A stretch of 39,478 nucleotides of DNA from Chrysochromulina tobinii (Eukaryota; Haptophyta; Prymnesiales; Chrysochromulinaceae): positions 1-39,478 of the forward strand of contig JWZX01002564.1 in assembly GCA_001275005.1 (NCBI GenBank), given 5' to 3'. Below, one piece after another: positions 16,471 to 25,878 of this stretch. The notes beneath the pieces are model-generated. The model worked only from the letters and a program-made list of their open reading frames with translations, ran no database searches and was not told the origin of the DNA. The position numbers and the translations under genes were made by a program. How positions within the stretch are numbered: position 1 is the stretch's first letter; each line of letters opens with the position of its first letter.

Positions 16471-17946
16471 ATGACGATCCTTGGAAGTGTCCCGAAGGCG
16501 TTCAGCTTTGGCCGTCCTAGCTTTCGTCGCAAGAAGAAGACGAACGGCAAGCAAAACGCCGTAGACGAAAATATGCCACCTACGGACACTCCCCAGACGA
16601 GCTCGCATTCGACCAGCCGCTGCGACTCCCCGCTGGCTGACTCGACTGAGGATGCGGCGGCTGAGCTGCGCGTGCGAGCTGCGCGTGGGGCGGAAGAGGC
16701 ATGCATACACTCCCCGGGGTTCAGCCTACGCGAGGACGTGATCGAGGGCTGCCTCGAGGCGCTCACGTCGCCACCTCCGCCACCAACGTCGCCAGACCTT
16801 TTCTCGCCGACCCTTGCAGACGCCGAGCGACTCGTGACCGAAGCGCTGGCGGCCACGATGTGTTCGCCGACCCTTGAGGAAGCCGAGCGACTCGTGTCTC
16901 TCGAGCTGAACGAGCACGGGCCGCGCAACGACATCACGTGCGAATCGTGCGAGGAGGAGGCACCGATGCTCTCGAGCAGCTGCTCCTCCCCCTCGAAGCT
17001 GGTCTCGCCTATCAACATGCGCATCATCCTCGAAACAGAGCTACATGTCGTTGAAGAGGCAGAGCAGCAGCTCAAGAAAGCGCCGCCGCCGGCCTTTGCT
17101 TTGGCGCAGCAATCGCCGCGCCAGGCTGAGCTCCAGTCGGTGCCGGAGGCTGAGCTCCAGTCGGTGCCGGAGGCTGAGCTCCAGTCGGTGCCGGAGGCTG
17201 AGCTCCAGTCTGTGCCGGACGAAGCTGTGGTCCGTACACCCGTGATGACCGATGCGCACATCGCTGAGCCCTGGCGCCTGCTCATGTACACACCGTCGCT
17301 GTGGCTTTTCATAGCCGTCCTTGTGGCAGCTTTCGTCTCAGTGTGGACGGCGGAACCAGAGGCACCGCCGGCACTGTCACCGCCGGCGACGCACTCTCCC
17401 AAGATCAACGCCGTAGTGGCCGCCCAGACATTAAGCGCGCTGCTACCACCTGCCTGGACGGCGGCGGCCGCCACCGCAAAGGACAAGATCGCCGCGCTTG
17501 GCGTCGTCGCAAGAGCAGCCTCAGCTCCTGCGGCCGAGGCGCTCGTTGCCGCGGCACTTCACGGGCGGTTCGAGGCGACCAAGCTGGCCAACTACACCGC
17601 CGTCAAGACGACCGAGGTGAGGGCATCCATTGGCAAAGCGGCTGCGGCGCTCAAGGTCGAGGTCCTCCTGGCAAGGATTTCTCTGGAGCTGGCCCTAGAA
17701 CAGGGACGTGAGGCTGCTGGTCAAGCGTCGACCAAGGCCGCCAATGCCGTGGCGCACCACACCGCCGCTATCCATAAGGCCATCCAAAAGTCCCGCCCGC
17801 TCAAGCTCGCTTTCCCGGTGCCGCCGCCAGCGCAGATGCTGCGCCGCGCCCTCATGCAGCCGCTCCGCCTCGAGCTTGACATGATTACCAGCGTGCTGCG
17901 CTCCCTCGGCTTTGGGATCCGCGAGGAGGAGCTCCGCAAGATGTAG
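16471..17946 (+). CDS. Unknown single-pass membrane protein with VPEAELQS repeats (491 aa)
   Basis: Not recognised. ATG 16471. Residues 1-35 are basic, then a Ser/Pro/Thr/acidic region with two related segments: SPTLADAERLVTEALAATM and SPTLEEAERLVSLELNEH. A 24-nt repeat (17125-17220) encodes AELQSVPE four times. One strong hydrophobic segment, LWLFIAVLVAAFVSVW (about 276-291), is followed by a C-terminal 200 residues of Ala/Lys helices (TAAAATAKDKIAALG, ANYTAVKTTEVRASIGKAAAALK, AHHTAAIHKAIQK) reminiscent of amphipathic apolipoprotein- or LEA-like helices. With no N-terminal signal, a tail of amphipathic helices after the membrane span suggests membrane or lipid contact. Function unknown. Confidence 0.65.
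   Translation: MTILGSVPKAFSFGRPSFRRKKKTNGKQNAVDENMPPTDTPQTSSHSTSRCDSPLADSTEDAAAELRVRAARGAEEACIHSPGFSLREDVIEGCLEALTSPPPPPTSPDLFSPTLADAERLVTEALAATMCSPTLEEAERLVSLELNEHGPRNDITCESCEEEAPMLSSSCSSPSKLVSPINMRIILETELHVVEEAEQQLKKAPPPAFALAQQSPRQAELQSVPEAELQSVPEAELQSVPEAELQSVPDEAVVRTPVMTDAHIAEPWRLLMYTPSLWLFIAVLVAAFVSVWTAEPEAPPALSPPATHSPKINAVVAAQTLSALLPPAWTAAAATAKDKIAALGVVARAASAPAAEALVAAALHGRFEATKLANYTAVKTTEVRASIGKAAAALKVEVLLARISLELALEQGREAAGQASTKAANAVAHHTAAIHKAIQKSRPLKLAFPVPPPAQMLRRALMQPLRLELDMITSVLRSLGFGIREEELRKM
17125..17220 (+). repeat. 24-nt tandem repeat, four units, in frame
   Basis: Units begin gctgagctccag and encode AELQSVPE; the last differs at two positions (t for g, c for g), changing only the final residue. 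The near-perfect identity at synonymous sites suggests recent expansion. Confidence 0.9.
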
Positions 17947-19343
17947 GAGCAGAGCGGCTCCAAGGTCTGGCGCTCGGCCACGCACATGGCCGACGAGCTC
18001 TGCAAGCACAGTGCGTGCAGCACAAATTCAGGCGTGGGCGGCGAGGATGAGGAACGCTATTGGGGAATAGCAGGCAGAGTTGTGCGTGTGGGGCGGACAG
18101 GTCCCGGAACCAAACGCGGAGCCGGAGCAGGGACGTGGTGTGTTGAGGCGCTTGGCCTTGGGCAGAGTGTGCTGCGTGCCTGCGTCGGGTGCGCCTGCGC
18201 GGCAACGAGAGCGTGTTTTAGAGGCAGCGACCAGCGTGTCAGAGCTCCGCTCGGTCGCGTGTCCGGGTCCGACTTTCAGCGGTAAGACTCACGTGTGAGT
18301 CCGTCTTCAGCCTAGTACGAGTCCGGCGTTGGGAACGAGTAGAGTCGAGCGGAGATGAATCCGTATAATCCATGAAACGCAGAAGACCGGTCAATTGAAA
18401 ACGGTCCGCGCCGCGAGCGCGACCCCGCGGCGTGCACGAATCGAGCAAATAAAGCACTAAACGCCAGGGCCACAAGTACGACACACCGGAGCCGGGGCTG
18501 GCACGGCCGAGACCCGAGTCCGAGTGCGTCGCGTGCTCGCTTCGTCTCAATCTCCCGAGACTCAAAATCTCCCGAGACTCAATCTGCGGGCGGGGACCAC
18601 GCGGCTGGCGGCACGACGAGATCAACGAGATCGACGACCATCCGCTACCGGCTGTGCCGCGGCGTGAAGCGGCGTGGCGCTGCCGCCGCAGGCGCAGCCC
18701 GCACTCGTGACTCGAGGGCTCCGCTCGCCGCCGTTGACGCATGACGCTCTTGCAGGTGGAGGTCGTCTCGGGAGGCGTGTTCGTGTCGTCCTAGCTTATA
18801 AAAGGAAGCTACACATCCGTCCTTATATTACTGCCGGGTATGACGTATGTAGTTCCCTGGCGTCGGTGGCCTATCGTATAGACGCGTCGATCGACTAGAT
18901 AAGTTAGATATACGTTATACCGCTTACCGGACACACGACCCGGGACATCGTACCGTTGGTATGATTCTATGAAACCCTAATGCGATATACTATTATTTTT
19001 ACGGTGGACTCTGGAACGCCAAACACGCACGAACTGGTAACGAACTGGCGCCCGCTATATGTATGGTACACACACGCACACTTTCATACACGCGCCGGAA
19101 CATGTCGGATAGTTCGAGGATATTGTACGAGGATATGCATAGGGATACGACAGTGCCATGTTAAGTGAGTTTCAGTCCCAATCCCGCCCTCCCGGGTCGG
19201 TCCTCACCCCGTTGGGCCGGGCGGGGTCGGGCGGGTGGGGTCGCATGCACCCATGCCGTCAACCCGACCCGACCGCACAACACGTCCACATGTATGCAAT
19301 GTAGTACCGATGTAGTATGTCGCAATGTAGTACCGTGGTGAGA
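17947..19343. other. Long intergenic stretch, no gene seen
   Basis: About 1.4 kb between the 3' ends of a + strand gene and the convergent LamG-like gene. No frame shows coding-like composition; the ORFs are Arg-rich shadows. Visible local structure: a 2x near-tandem atctcccgagactcaa (about 18549-18582), a TATA-like cttataaaagg near 18796, and an AT-richer zone 18830-19160. An unrecognised noncoding RNA cannot be excluded. Confidence 0.5.
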
Positions 19344-21233
19344 TCAGAGATCGCCTGAAAGTTGGACTGCAAGCTCGATTGCGCGCTGGAGAAACGCACC
19401 CGTTATCTCCTTCCCATAGCACGCGAGCTCTGCATGCCTGATTGCATCAAAGTGGCCCAGTGATGCTGTCTCAGGGAAGATCAACTTGATCTTGGAAACT
19501 GCTTGCGTGAACTGGTCCGACAGCGGAGGGGCACTTGGCGGTGGGGCACTTGGCGGTGGGGCACTTGGCGGTGGGGCACTTGGCGGTGGGGCACTTGGCG
19601 GTGGGGCACTTGGCGGTGGGGCGCTTGGCGGTGGGGCGCTTGGCGGTGGGGCACTTGGCGGTGGGGCACTTGGCGGTGGGGCGCTTGGCGGTGGGGCACT
19701 TGGCGTTGGGGCACTTGAACCACCTGCAGTTTCGGCGGATGCGACGACGGCCGTCGCATTGAGAGCACCGGCAGACACGCCGCCGGGTCCTTGCAGCTTG
19801 GAGCGTTTGGGGTTGTCTTTCAAGCCGATCGCATCATCCGCACCGCCTGCCTCGGGACCACGCTTGGCTTTGCGATCCGCACCACCTGCCTCGGGACAAC
19901 GCTTGGCTTTGCCACTCTGGGAGACGAGCACCGATGGGTTTGCCCTGTGATCTTCTTCGTCATCATCGTCGACCGCAGAACCCGAGCCCACTTGCGTCTT
20001 GCTGTTCGTCGGCTGCTTGCGCAGGAACCCGTGGGGCAGAGCCTCTAGCGGTACAGGTGGCTGTGGAACCGCCGCTCGTGGACGTACGACCGTTGCCCTA
20101 GCTGAGGCAGCGGATACTCCAGCTAGGGCAACGCCTCGCTTTGCACTCAGCAGAAACCTTGCCACATTCGCCTTGGTTTGCTCCAAGCCAGCACCCAAGC
20201 CAGCAATTCGCTCCAACAGGTCGACGGGCAAGCCGCCCGGCGGATGCCGCTCCCGGTTAGGCGCTCCGAAGATCAAGCCATCGGTGCCGTACAGTTGCCC
20301 ATCCGCGTGGGTAGTGACGTCCTCCTCCTTGTCCATGGCGATCGCAATCGGACGGAGGGTGTCACGAAAGAGGGCGTTCACCGCGTCTGAATCGAGCGCC
20401 GTGTTGCAGAACACCTCGATGCCGGCGATCGCGCCAACGTCTTGCGTGATCTCGCCCTTTTGCGTGTTTGGGTGGCCGCCGAGGCTCCGCAGCGGGCACA
20501 TGGCCGCGGCGTTTGCACGCGCCACCATGACGCCATCGACAAATAGCGTCGACGTGCCCTTGGGGCCAGCGGCGGTGCCTCTTCGCGCCGCAACTGTAAA
20601 GTGGTGCCACCCATCTGTGACATCTTTCGGACTGTAGGGGCCCACGTGATCGTCGACCCGCTCGTAGTTGACCACGAAGCCCACGTCAGCCCACGTGTTG
20701 TCATGCACGACGGCAGCCATGCCCACACTCTCCCTTGCCAAGAAGCTTAGCGGATGTTGTTCACATTCCGTGTCCGAGTCGTGCCTGCCATCGCTGAAGA
20801 TGGCAACATGCCATGAGTGCTTTTCGAGTGCTTGCCATGTGTCCTTGAATTGACCCGTGTTAGGCTGCTTCTTGAGTGGCTTGGGCGCAAGAGGAAAGTG
20901 GATCCACATGCCGATTGTGTATTCGCTGCCAAGCTCAAGATTCTCTTGAAGCTTCAGACGGTGACGCTTCTTCGTCACGGTGTCAGTTTTCTCGGCTCTG
21001 AACGCAAAGTACCCCTGGTTCATTTGTGAGCCACGGCAGCCCACGCCTTGTGTCGGGTTGGATGCAGTTCCGTTCGCGAAACACCACTTGGCGTCAGAGC
21101 CGCGAACAGTGAGAATGGGCGAGGCCTTCATGTTTTTCAGAGTTTTTGGGTTGTATGTGAGTTCCGTGTTCTCTCTTTGAGTTTTTCCAATTTGTCGCCA
21201 ATTGTGTCGTGGGCTTTCCGGACTAATTTTCAT
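19344..21233 (-). CDS. LamG/ConA-like jelly-roll protein with SAPPP repeat (about 629 aa)
   Basis: The open frame continues upstream to 21584, but that part overlaps the divergent gene starting at 21408 and has no domain, so I take the ATG at 21233 (MKISPESPRHNWRQIG). Residues about 60-300 fit a laminin-G/concanavalin-like lectin fold: ELGSEYTIGMWIHFPL, WHVAIFSDGRHDSD, GWHHFTVAARRG, TSTLFVDGVMVARA and GAIAGIEVFCNTALDSDAV, the usual strand order of LamG_3-type domains. No clear signal peptide is present with this start, odd for a domain usually extracellular. The C-terminal half is disordered: two KAK/R-R/CPEAGGAD repeats with a basic KRSKL, then 12 SAPPP-type units, ending in a folded-looking FDAIRHAELACYGKEITGAFLQRAIELAVQL. 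Possibly intracellular. Role unknown. Confidence 0.65.
   Translation of the reverse strand: MKISPESPRHNWRQIGKTQRENTELTYNPKTLKNMKASPILTVRGSDAKWCFANGTASNPTQGVGCRGSQMNQGYFAFRAEKTDTVTKKRHRLKLQENLELGSEYTIGMWIHFPLAPKPLKKQPNTGQFKDTWQALEKHSWHVAIFSDGRHDSDTECEQHPLSFLARESVGMAAVVHDNTWADVGFVVNYERVDDHVGPYSPKDVTDGWHHFTVAARRGTAAGPKGTSTLFVDGVMVARANAAAMCPLRSLGGHPNTQKGEITQDVGAIAGIEVFCNTALDSDAVNALFRDTLRPIAIAMDKEEDVTTHADGQLYGTDGLIFGAPNRERHPPGGLPVDLLERIAGLGAGLEQTKANVARFLLSAKRGVALAGVSAASARATVVRPRAAVPQPPVPLEALPHGFLRKQPTNSKTQVGSGSAVDDDDEEDHRANPSVLVSQSGKAKRCPEAGGADRKAKRGPEAGGADDAIGLKDNPKRSKLQGPGGVSAGALNATAVVASAETAGGSSAPTPSAPPPSAPPPSAPPPSAPPPSAPPPSAPPPSAPPPSAPPPSAPPPSAPPPSAPPPSAPPLSDQFTQAVSKIKLIFPETASLGHFDAIRHAELACYGKEITGAFLQRAIELAVQLSGDL
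19531..19710 (-). repeat. 15-nt minisatellite, 12 units (SAPPP)
   Basis: On the + strand the unit is gcacttggcggtggg (some units gcgctt...); 11 units are of this type and the twelfth carries gcgttggg. On the coding strand they encode SAPPP pentapeptides. The G-rich strand holds regular GGTGGGG runs every 15 nt, which could form secondary structure and slip during replication. Confidence 0.92.
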
Positions 21234-21407
21234 GTCCAGGAACAATCTCAACTTGAACTTGAATTTGAACACAATACATGTACATACACGAATCCTAAAC
21301 ATTCTCTGAACCATGTAAACAACTTGTGAGTTTCGTTCGGTCACCGTTTCGCCCCTCGCGCTCATAGCAGCACTCGGCACCTCGCAAGCGCCCAGCGGTC
21401 GGACGGC

Positions 21408-23967
21408 ATGGCTCGCGATGGTGGCTCCGGAGGCAAGGAGGTATCGAGTGCTGCAGCTTTCCGCGATGCGTTGGTGACGAGCAGCAATGGCATGAAGGAA
21501 GCGGTGCAGAAACTCGTGCAGGGTGTGACGGAGACGCTCGGCCTCGATGCAGACATGAGTCAGAAGAAGATGCAGACACTGCATCCCGTGTTCGACTCAT
21601 TGCAGCGCACGTCTCTCGAGCTCTTGGAGAGCCTTTCGGGAGCCGACACGCAGACCCACCGCGAGGGCTTAAAGGCGCAGGAGAACATCTTCAAGATGAA
21701 GCTTGCCTCTTCACGTACGGCGGCGTCAGTGTCCATGAAAAATGCGGCAGCAGAGCTGGAGGCCAGCTTCAACACGCAAATGCAGGCGAAACTGTCTGCT
21801 CTCTCGTCAGGCAGTGCCGGTGAAGCCCGTGCGCTGCAGGAGCAGGTCGCCGAGCTACAGGAGGAGCTCCAGAGCGCGAAGAATGGGAACAGCAAGTTAG
21901 AAGAGATGCTGAAGCAGCTGAGAGGCGTGCTTCGAAGCAAGGAGACCGAGGCCGAGGAGAAGGCTAAGGAGGTCGACGAGCTCAAGGTTTGGGTAGAAAA
22001 CTCCAAGGGCGAGACTGCGCGCGCAACGCGCATCATCAGCGAGGCAAACGGCAGATTGCGCGCATCGCTCAGGGAAGCGGCGGCCGAGGCTGAGCGCGCC
22101 GCAATGCAGAGCCCCCAAGAGTGCAAGGTTCTCACACATGCCCTGGCCGAGCGTCTCCGCGCCGAGCTGGATGACGCCGCCACCAAGGGACCAGGCGGTT
22201 CCGAGACGCACGATCAGCAGCTCGCCCGGCTGCTCGAGCGACTCGAAGAAATGGCTAGGCAGCTAGCGGACACGAAGGCGGAGGCCGAAAGAGAAAAGAT
22301 TTCATCGAGGCAGAAGATCGAGAACACTACGAAGCTGCTTGAAGACACTCGCAAACAGCTGGCCGACGCACAAACCCAAGTCCTCTTGCTGCCGCAAACG
22401 CCCGGAGACGACAGAGACGACGTTGCCATCGTTAGGCAACAGCTGCGGAACTCGCAAGGTGAGTTGGAGCGCCTCAAGGTAGATCTTACCAAGGCGATGA
22501 AGGTGACGGAGGACAAGAAGAAGGAGGCGGCGCAAGCCGAGGTGCGAGCCGATGCGATTTACCGCGACATGCTTGAGACTCTGTCACGTGCCATCTCCGA
22601 GGCGCAGCGCGCGACGATGCTCGGCGCCAAGGAGTGTAAGGAGCAGGTGCGCGCAATGGTTGAACGGCTCAAGGCGGAGCTCGAAGCAGCAAGGAAGGGC
22701 GCGACAGAGAGCGCCAGCGATCAGCTCAATCGACTTCTAGACGAGCTGGGCGGATTAAGCAACACCATCACGGAAATGCAGCTTAGGCTTGCCGATGCGC
22801 AGTCCGGCTCCAAGGACTCCGCCGCTACCACTGCACGGGTAAAGCAACTCGAATCGGATGAGCGCAAGACGCGCGAGTTGATCGCCCAGGCTGTGGCGGA
22901 AGCGCAGCTCAAATCAGCGCAACATGCGCCGCCAAGCGAGCAGCTCAGGCAGCTAGTGGTTTACTATCGCGCGCAGCAGCTCGAAGCTTACCAGCTCCGG
23001 ATGGTCCTCGACAAGGCGCTGAGGGACGTGGCGTTGGCCGTGAGCGAGACCGCGAGCCTCGGCGACAAGCTGAAGCAGGTTCTCGAACAGCATAAGATCA
23101 AGTCAGTGCAGGCCGAAGCACACAAGGCTGCCGTGGAACATGCTCGCGCAGAGCTGAACGCAAAGGTGAGCGAGGCCGTGAGTCTGCGTGAGCATGTCAA
23201 GCAGCTGTCCGACCAGAGCCGAGGGACGTACGAGAGGGAGCAGCTCCTCCGTGCGACCATCAAGCAGCAGCAAGCCTCCCTACATGGAGCTTACGAGCGC
23301 ATCAAAGCTGTGGAAATGGAGCTCAATCGCGCACGCGGCGCGGCAATGGAGGAGCGGGATTCGCTCGTGCATACGGCACTGCACGCTCTCTATCAGCTGC
23401 GCACGCACTTGGGATCGATCCACGCCTTGAGACCTGAGGTCACTCAACCGATTGACGAGGTGCGCCTTCCGCCAGCCCTGAGCACCCTTGCGCAAGCACC
23501 CTTGCGCAGTCTTGCAGCAGGGCGTGTCGGATCCTGTTTTCAATTCGTGTGCTTCCCTGGTATCCCCGCAGGCGCTCTTGGTCAAGCGAGCCTTGGTCAC
23601 GTCGCAGTCGATGTCATCCCTTGAACGGGTGCAGTACGGCAACACAGAAAGTCTTCCAACTGTGCAAATGCAGAATAGTTCACAGAAGATTGATGCTCGT
23701 CTCCAAGACTTCATGGCAAAGGTGGGCGACTCCGCCTTCGTCGCAGGTGCCGCTTACTTCCCTCCGATGTCGCCACCCAGAACATCGCCGCCGCTGTCGA
23801 CGCCACCGCTGCAGTCCGCGCAAAACACCAGTTCACCACGCATGTACAAATCGATCGCGCAAGTTGGCGTACCTGAGATCCCACTCAGCCGTGGCATGCT
23901 TCGTGTGCCCCATCCACCAGCGCACCGCCCGTTGGTAGGCCTCGGTCTGACCAGAAGCGCTTTCTGA
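21408..23967 (+). CDS. Long coiled-coil protein, two exons (about 815 aa)
   Basis: ATG 21408. The first frame codes 684 residues of nearly continuous coiled coil (for example LQEQVAELQEELQSAKNGNSKLEEML). It then degrades into a tail (LAQAPLRSLAAGRVGSC...) that looks like intron read-through. A different frame from 23572 to 23967 has protein-like composition (ALLVKRALVTSQSMSSLERVQ, DARLQDFMAKVGDSAFVAGA, PPMSPPRTSPPLSTPP, KSIAQVGVPEIPLSRGML). Splicing GAG/GTGCGC at 23459/23460 to the acceptor ccccgcag ending 23571 (112 nt, phase 0) joins them into 815 aa. The coil contains an internal duplication: residues about 220-293 and 392-464 share EAERAAM/EAQRATM, ECKV/ECKE, AERLRAELDDA/VERLKAELEAA and RLLERLEE/RLLDELGG. 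A cytoskeletal or ciliary scaffold is likely, but no specific family is visible. Divergent from the LamG-like gene (174 bp). Confidence 0.75.
23460..23571 (+). other. Predicted intron in the coiled-coil gene
   Basis: GTGCGC donor after ATT GAC GAG and CAG acceptor after gcttccctggtatcccc; phase 0; 112 nt. A shorter alternative donor (gtcgga near 23526, 46-nt intron) is also in phase. The frame change at this point is certain; the exact donor is not. Confidence 0.6.
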
Positions 23968-24399
23968 GAGCACGCGGGCGATCGGGCGCCCCCACAAGCA
24001 GGGGAAAACAATTGTCAAATCCAATGAATCAATGCGGCGTCGCAATATCAGTTACAGTCGTATCAGGTATCACATGATCAGATCGGATGGGATAGCGCCG
24101 GCGCTTGATTGCAAGAGTACGGTTGATGTCCGTTTATAAATACATATTAAAAAGTGCGTGCGAGGTGCCGGCGGGACCCACCTGCGGTCGTCCGCCTGCG
24201 GCGGCGCGTCCGCGATGTATGGCGATGTCTCGATGTTCGGTTGGCTCGTCCCCCGGTTGCGGTTCGACCGCGACGACCCGGCTCCCGGGCCCGCCGCCCG
24301 ACCGACCTAGGACCTTACACCTAAACCCGCGCCTAATCGCTAATGCCTTCGCCGGGACCGCACACGCGTAAGCCACACGCGTAACCGATCACCGCTAAA
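23968..24399. other. Intergenic with TATA-like element
   Basis: About 430 bp between two + strand genes. It holds an AT-rich word gtttataaatacatatt near 24131, followed by very GC-rich sequence and no coding frame. The TATA-like word lies about 265 bp before the next ATG; a promoter role is only suggested by composition. Confidence 0.4.
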
Positions 24400-25371
24400 A
24401 TGCGAACGCACGAAAGGCAAGCACACGAAAGGCAAGCACACACACACGAGCGCACGTGTGCCACCTTTCCAATGCCCTCCAACAAAACCATTCCAATGCC
24501 CTCCGACGCGGCGGGGTGGGCTGTCGCTGAGATGAAGCGCCTGCTCACCTCACGTCGCATGAGCAAGTGGGACGCCGTGCAGGCCGCTTGCCGCCGTGCG
24601 TCTGCCATGAAGACGGCTGCCGGCGCTCTCGCCTCCCTTGCATCCTCCTCGGATGGCATGCCCGCAAGCCTTGTCAAGTACGTCGTCGAGTTGACCGCCA
24701 CCGATATGCCAATCGACAGCGGCGTCATCTCCCGCTGCCGCACGTGGCTTGCGACGAACAAACATGAGATTTCGAAGTGCAAGACGCCGCTCGCAATGAT
24801 TGCAAGCGCCGCGCCAATCGTGGACGCATCGATCAACAACAAGGCAAAGGCCCTTGATCCGACGCTCACAGAAGCATGCCACGCCGCTCTGAAGCTGCCA
24901 AATCCGACACACACAGAAGCATGCCACGCCGCTCTGAAACTGATGGCAGCTGAGAAGGCGGCAGAGAAGGCGGCAAAGAAGGCGGCGGCGGTTGTCGCTG
25001 CGGAGGCGGCTGCGGAGGCGAAACTGGAGGCACGTGCCAAGCGGGAGGAGAAGGGACGGCTGAAGGCAGAGGCAGAGGCAGATGCTTGGGCAGAGAATTG
25101 GGCAGATGCTTGGGAATGGTTCCCTTTGGTTATGAGACGACGGGGGAGGGGGGAGAGGGCGGCCATGGCTCGGGGACGTGTCCGTGAGAGCCGGAGGAGG
25201 GCTCGTGCGGCTGCGCGGCGCGGCAATGAGCTCAAGCCGCGCAGCCGCACAAGCCGCAGCTGCGCAGCTCGCACCTCGGTCCGCAATTGCGCGAGGGCTG
25301 AGGAATGCCATGCACGGGATGTCCGCCGCCGGCACTCACGCCTGGCAAAGATTGGTGACTGCCTTTATTAG
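24400..25371 (+). CDS. Unknown Ala/Lys-rich protein; 3' end uncertain
   Basis: Not recognised. ATG 24400; Met25 (MPSNKTIPMPSD) is a more natural start because the first 24 codons are a HERQA-type repeat. Residues 35-150 look folded and helical: WAVAEMKRLLTSRRMSKWDAVQAACRRA, ASLVKYVVELTATDM, SRCRTWLATNKHEISKCKTPLAMIASAA. A duplicated segment (TEACHAALKL, twice) leads into an Ala/Lys/Glu coil (AAEKAAEKAAKKAA). After about residue 243 the frame turns Arg-rich and shadow-like. In the next frame, the stretch ending at 25378 reads AMSSSRAAAQAAAAQLAPRSAIARGLRN and onward, which is more protein-like. An intron or frame error around 25115-25235 is therefore likely. The 5' two thirds are the reliable part. 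Confidence 0.5.
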   Translation: MRTHERQAHERQAHTHERTCATFPMPSNKTIPMPSDAAGWAVAEMKRLLTSRRMSKWDAVQAACRRASAMKTAAGALASLASSSDGMPASLVKYVVELTATDMPIDSGVISRCRTWLATNKHEISKCKTPLAMIASAAPIVDASINNKAKALDPTLTEACHAALKLPNPTHTEACHAALKLMAAEKAAEKAAKKAAAVVAAEAAAEAKLEARAKREEKGRLKAEAEADAWAENWADAWEWFPLVMRRRGRGERAAMARGRVRESRRRARAAARRGNELKPRSRTSRSCAARTSVRNCARAEECHARDVRRRHSRLAKIGDCLY

Positions 25372-25656
25372 GGTTTAGGCACTCTCAGAGGTCAGAGCTG
25401 GGGGCCTGGGGCTGTCATATCGTACGACGCGGTTCGTATCCGGTAAATTTGTAATACGCAATCACTTTGATCACGTCGCCAGCTCGCCCAGGAGCTCGCC
25501 ACAGATCAGGCGCTCGGCTAACCGGGCTCCTGCACACGTGTTCTGCAAGGCACGCACGGCACCGGGAAACACGCGACGGGCGGCGCAGACGGTAAGATGA
25601 CGCATGACGGGCACAAAAGCAATCGGCCGTCGCTACCCTGTACGGTGGCCCTAGCG

Positions 25657-25831
25657 TTACGACTCGAACTGGCCAGGCGACGCAACTTCCTCCTCACTTC
25701 GTGCCACCTCCTCTCCCTGACTGGCGCAGCTAGGTCCAGAATGTGGCGGACCACCGATCACACGCGCTTCACACCCTGCTGGCGCGTCCACCTGGGTCTG
25801 CGCGATGTTGTTGTTGTGGTGGTGGTGGTGG

Positions 25832-25878
<47 letters not shown>

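Noticed and set aside
18239-18742. 167-codon - strand ORF in the 1.4-kb gap
   Set aside because: Arg/Ser-rich throughout, no motif, other frames equally open.
21234-21584. N-terminal extension of the LamG-like ORF
   Set aside because: Overlaps the divergent coiled-coil gene, has no domain and reads like antisense; the ATG at 21233 is preferred.
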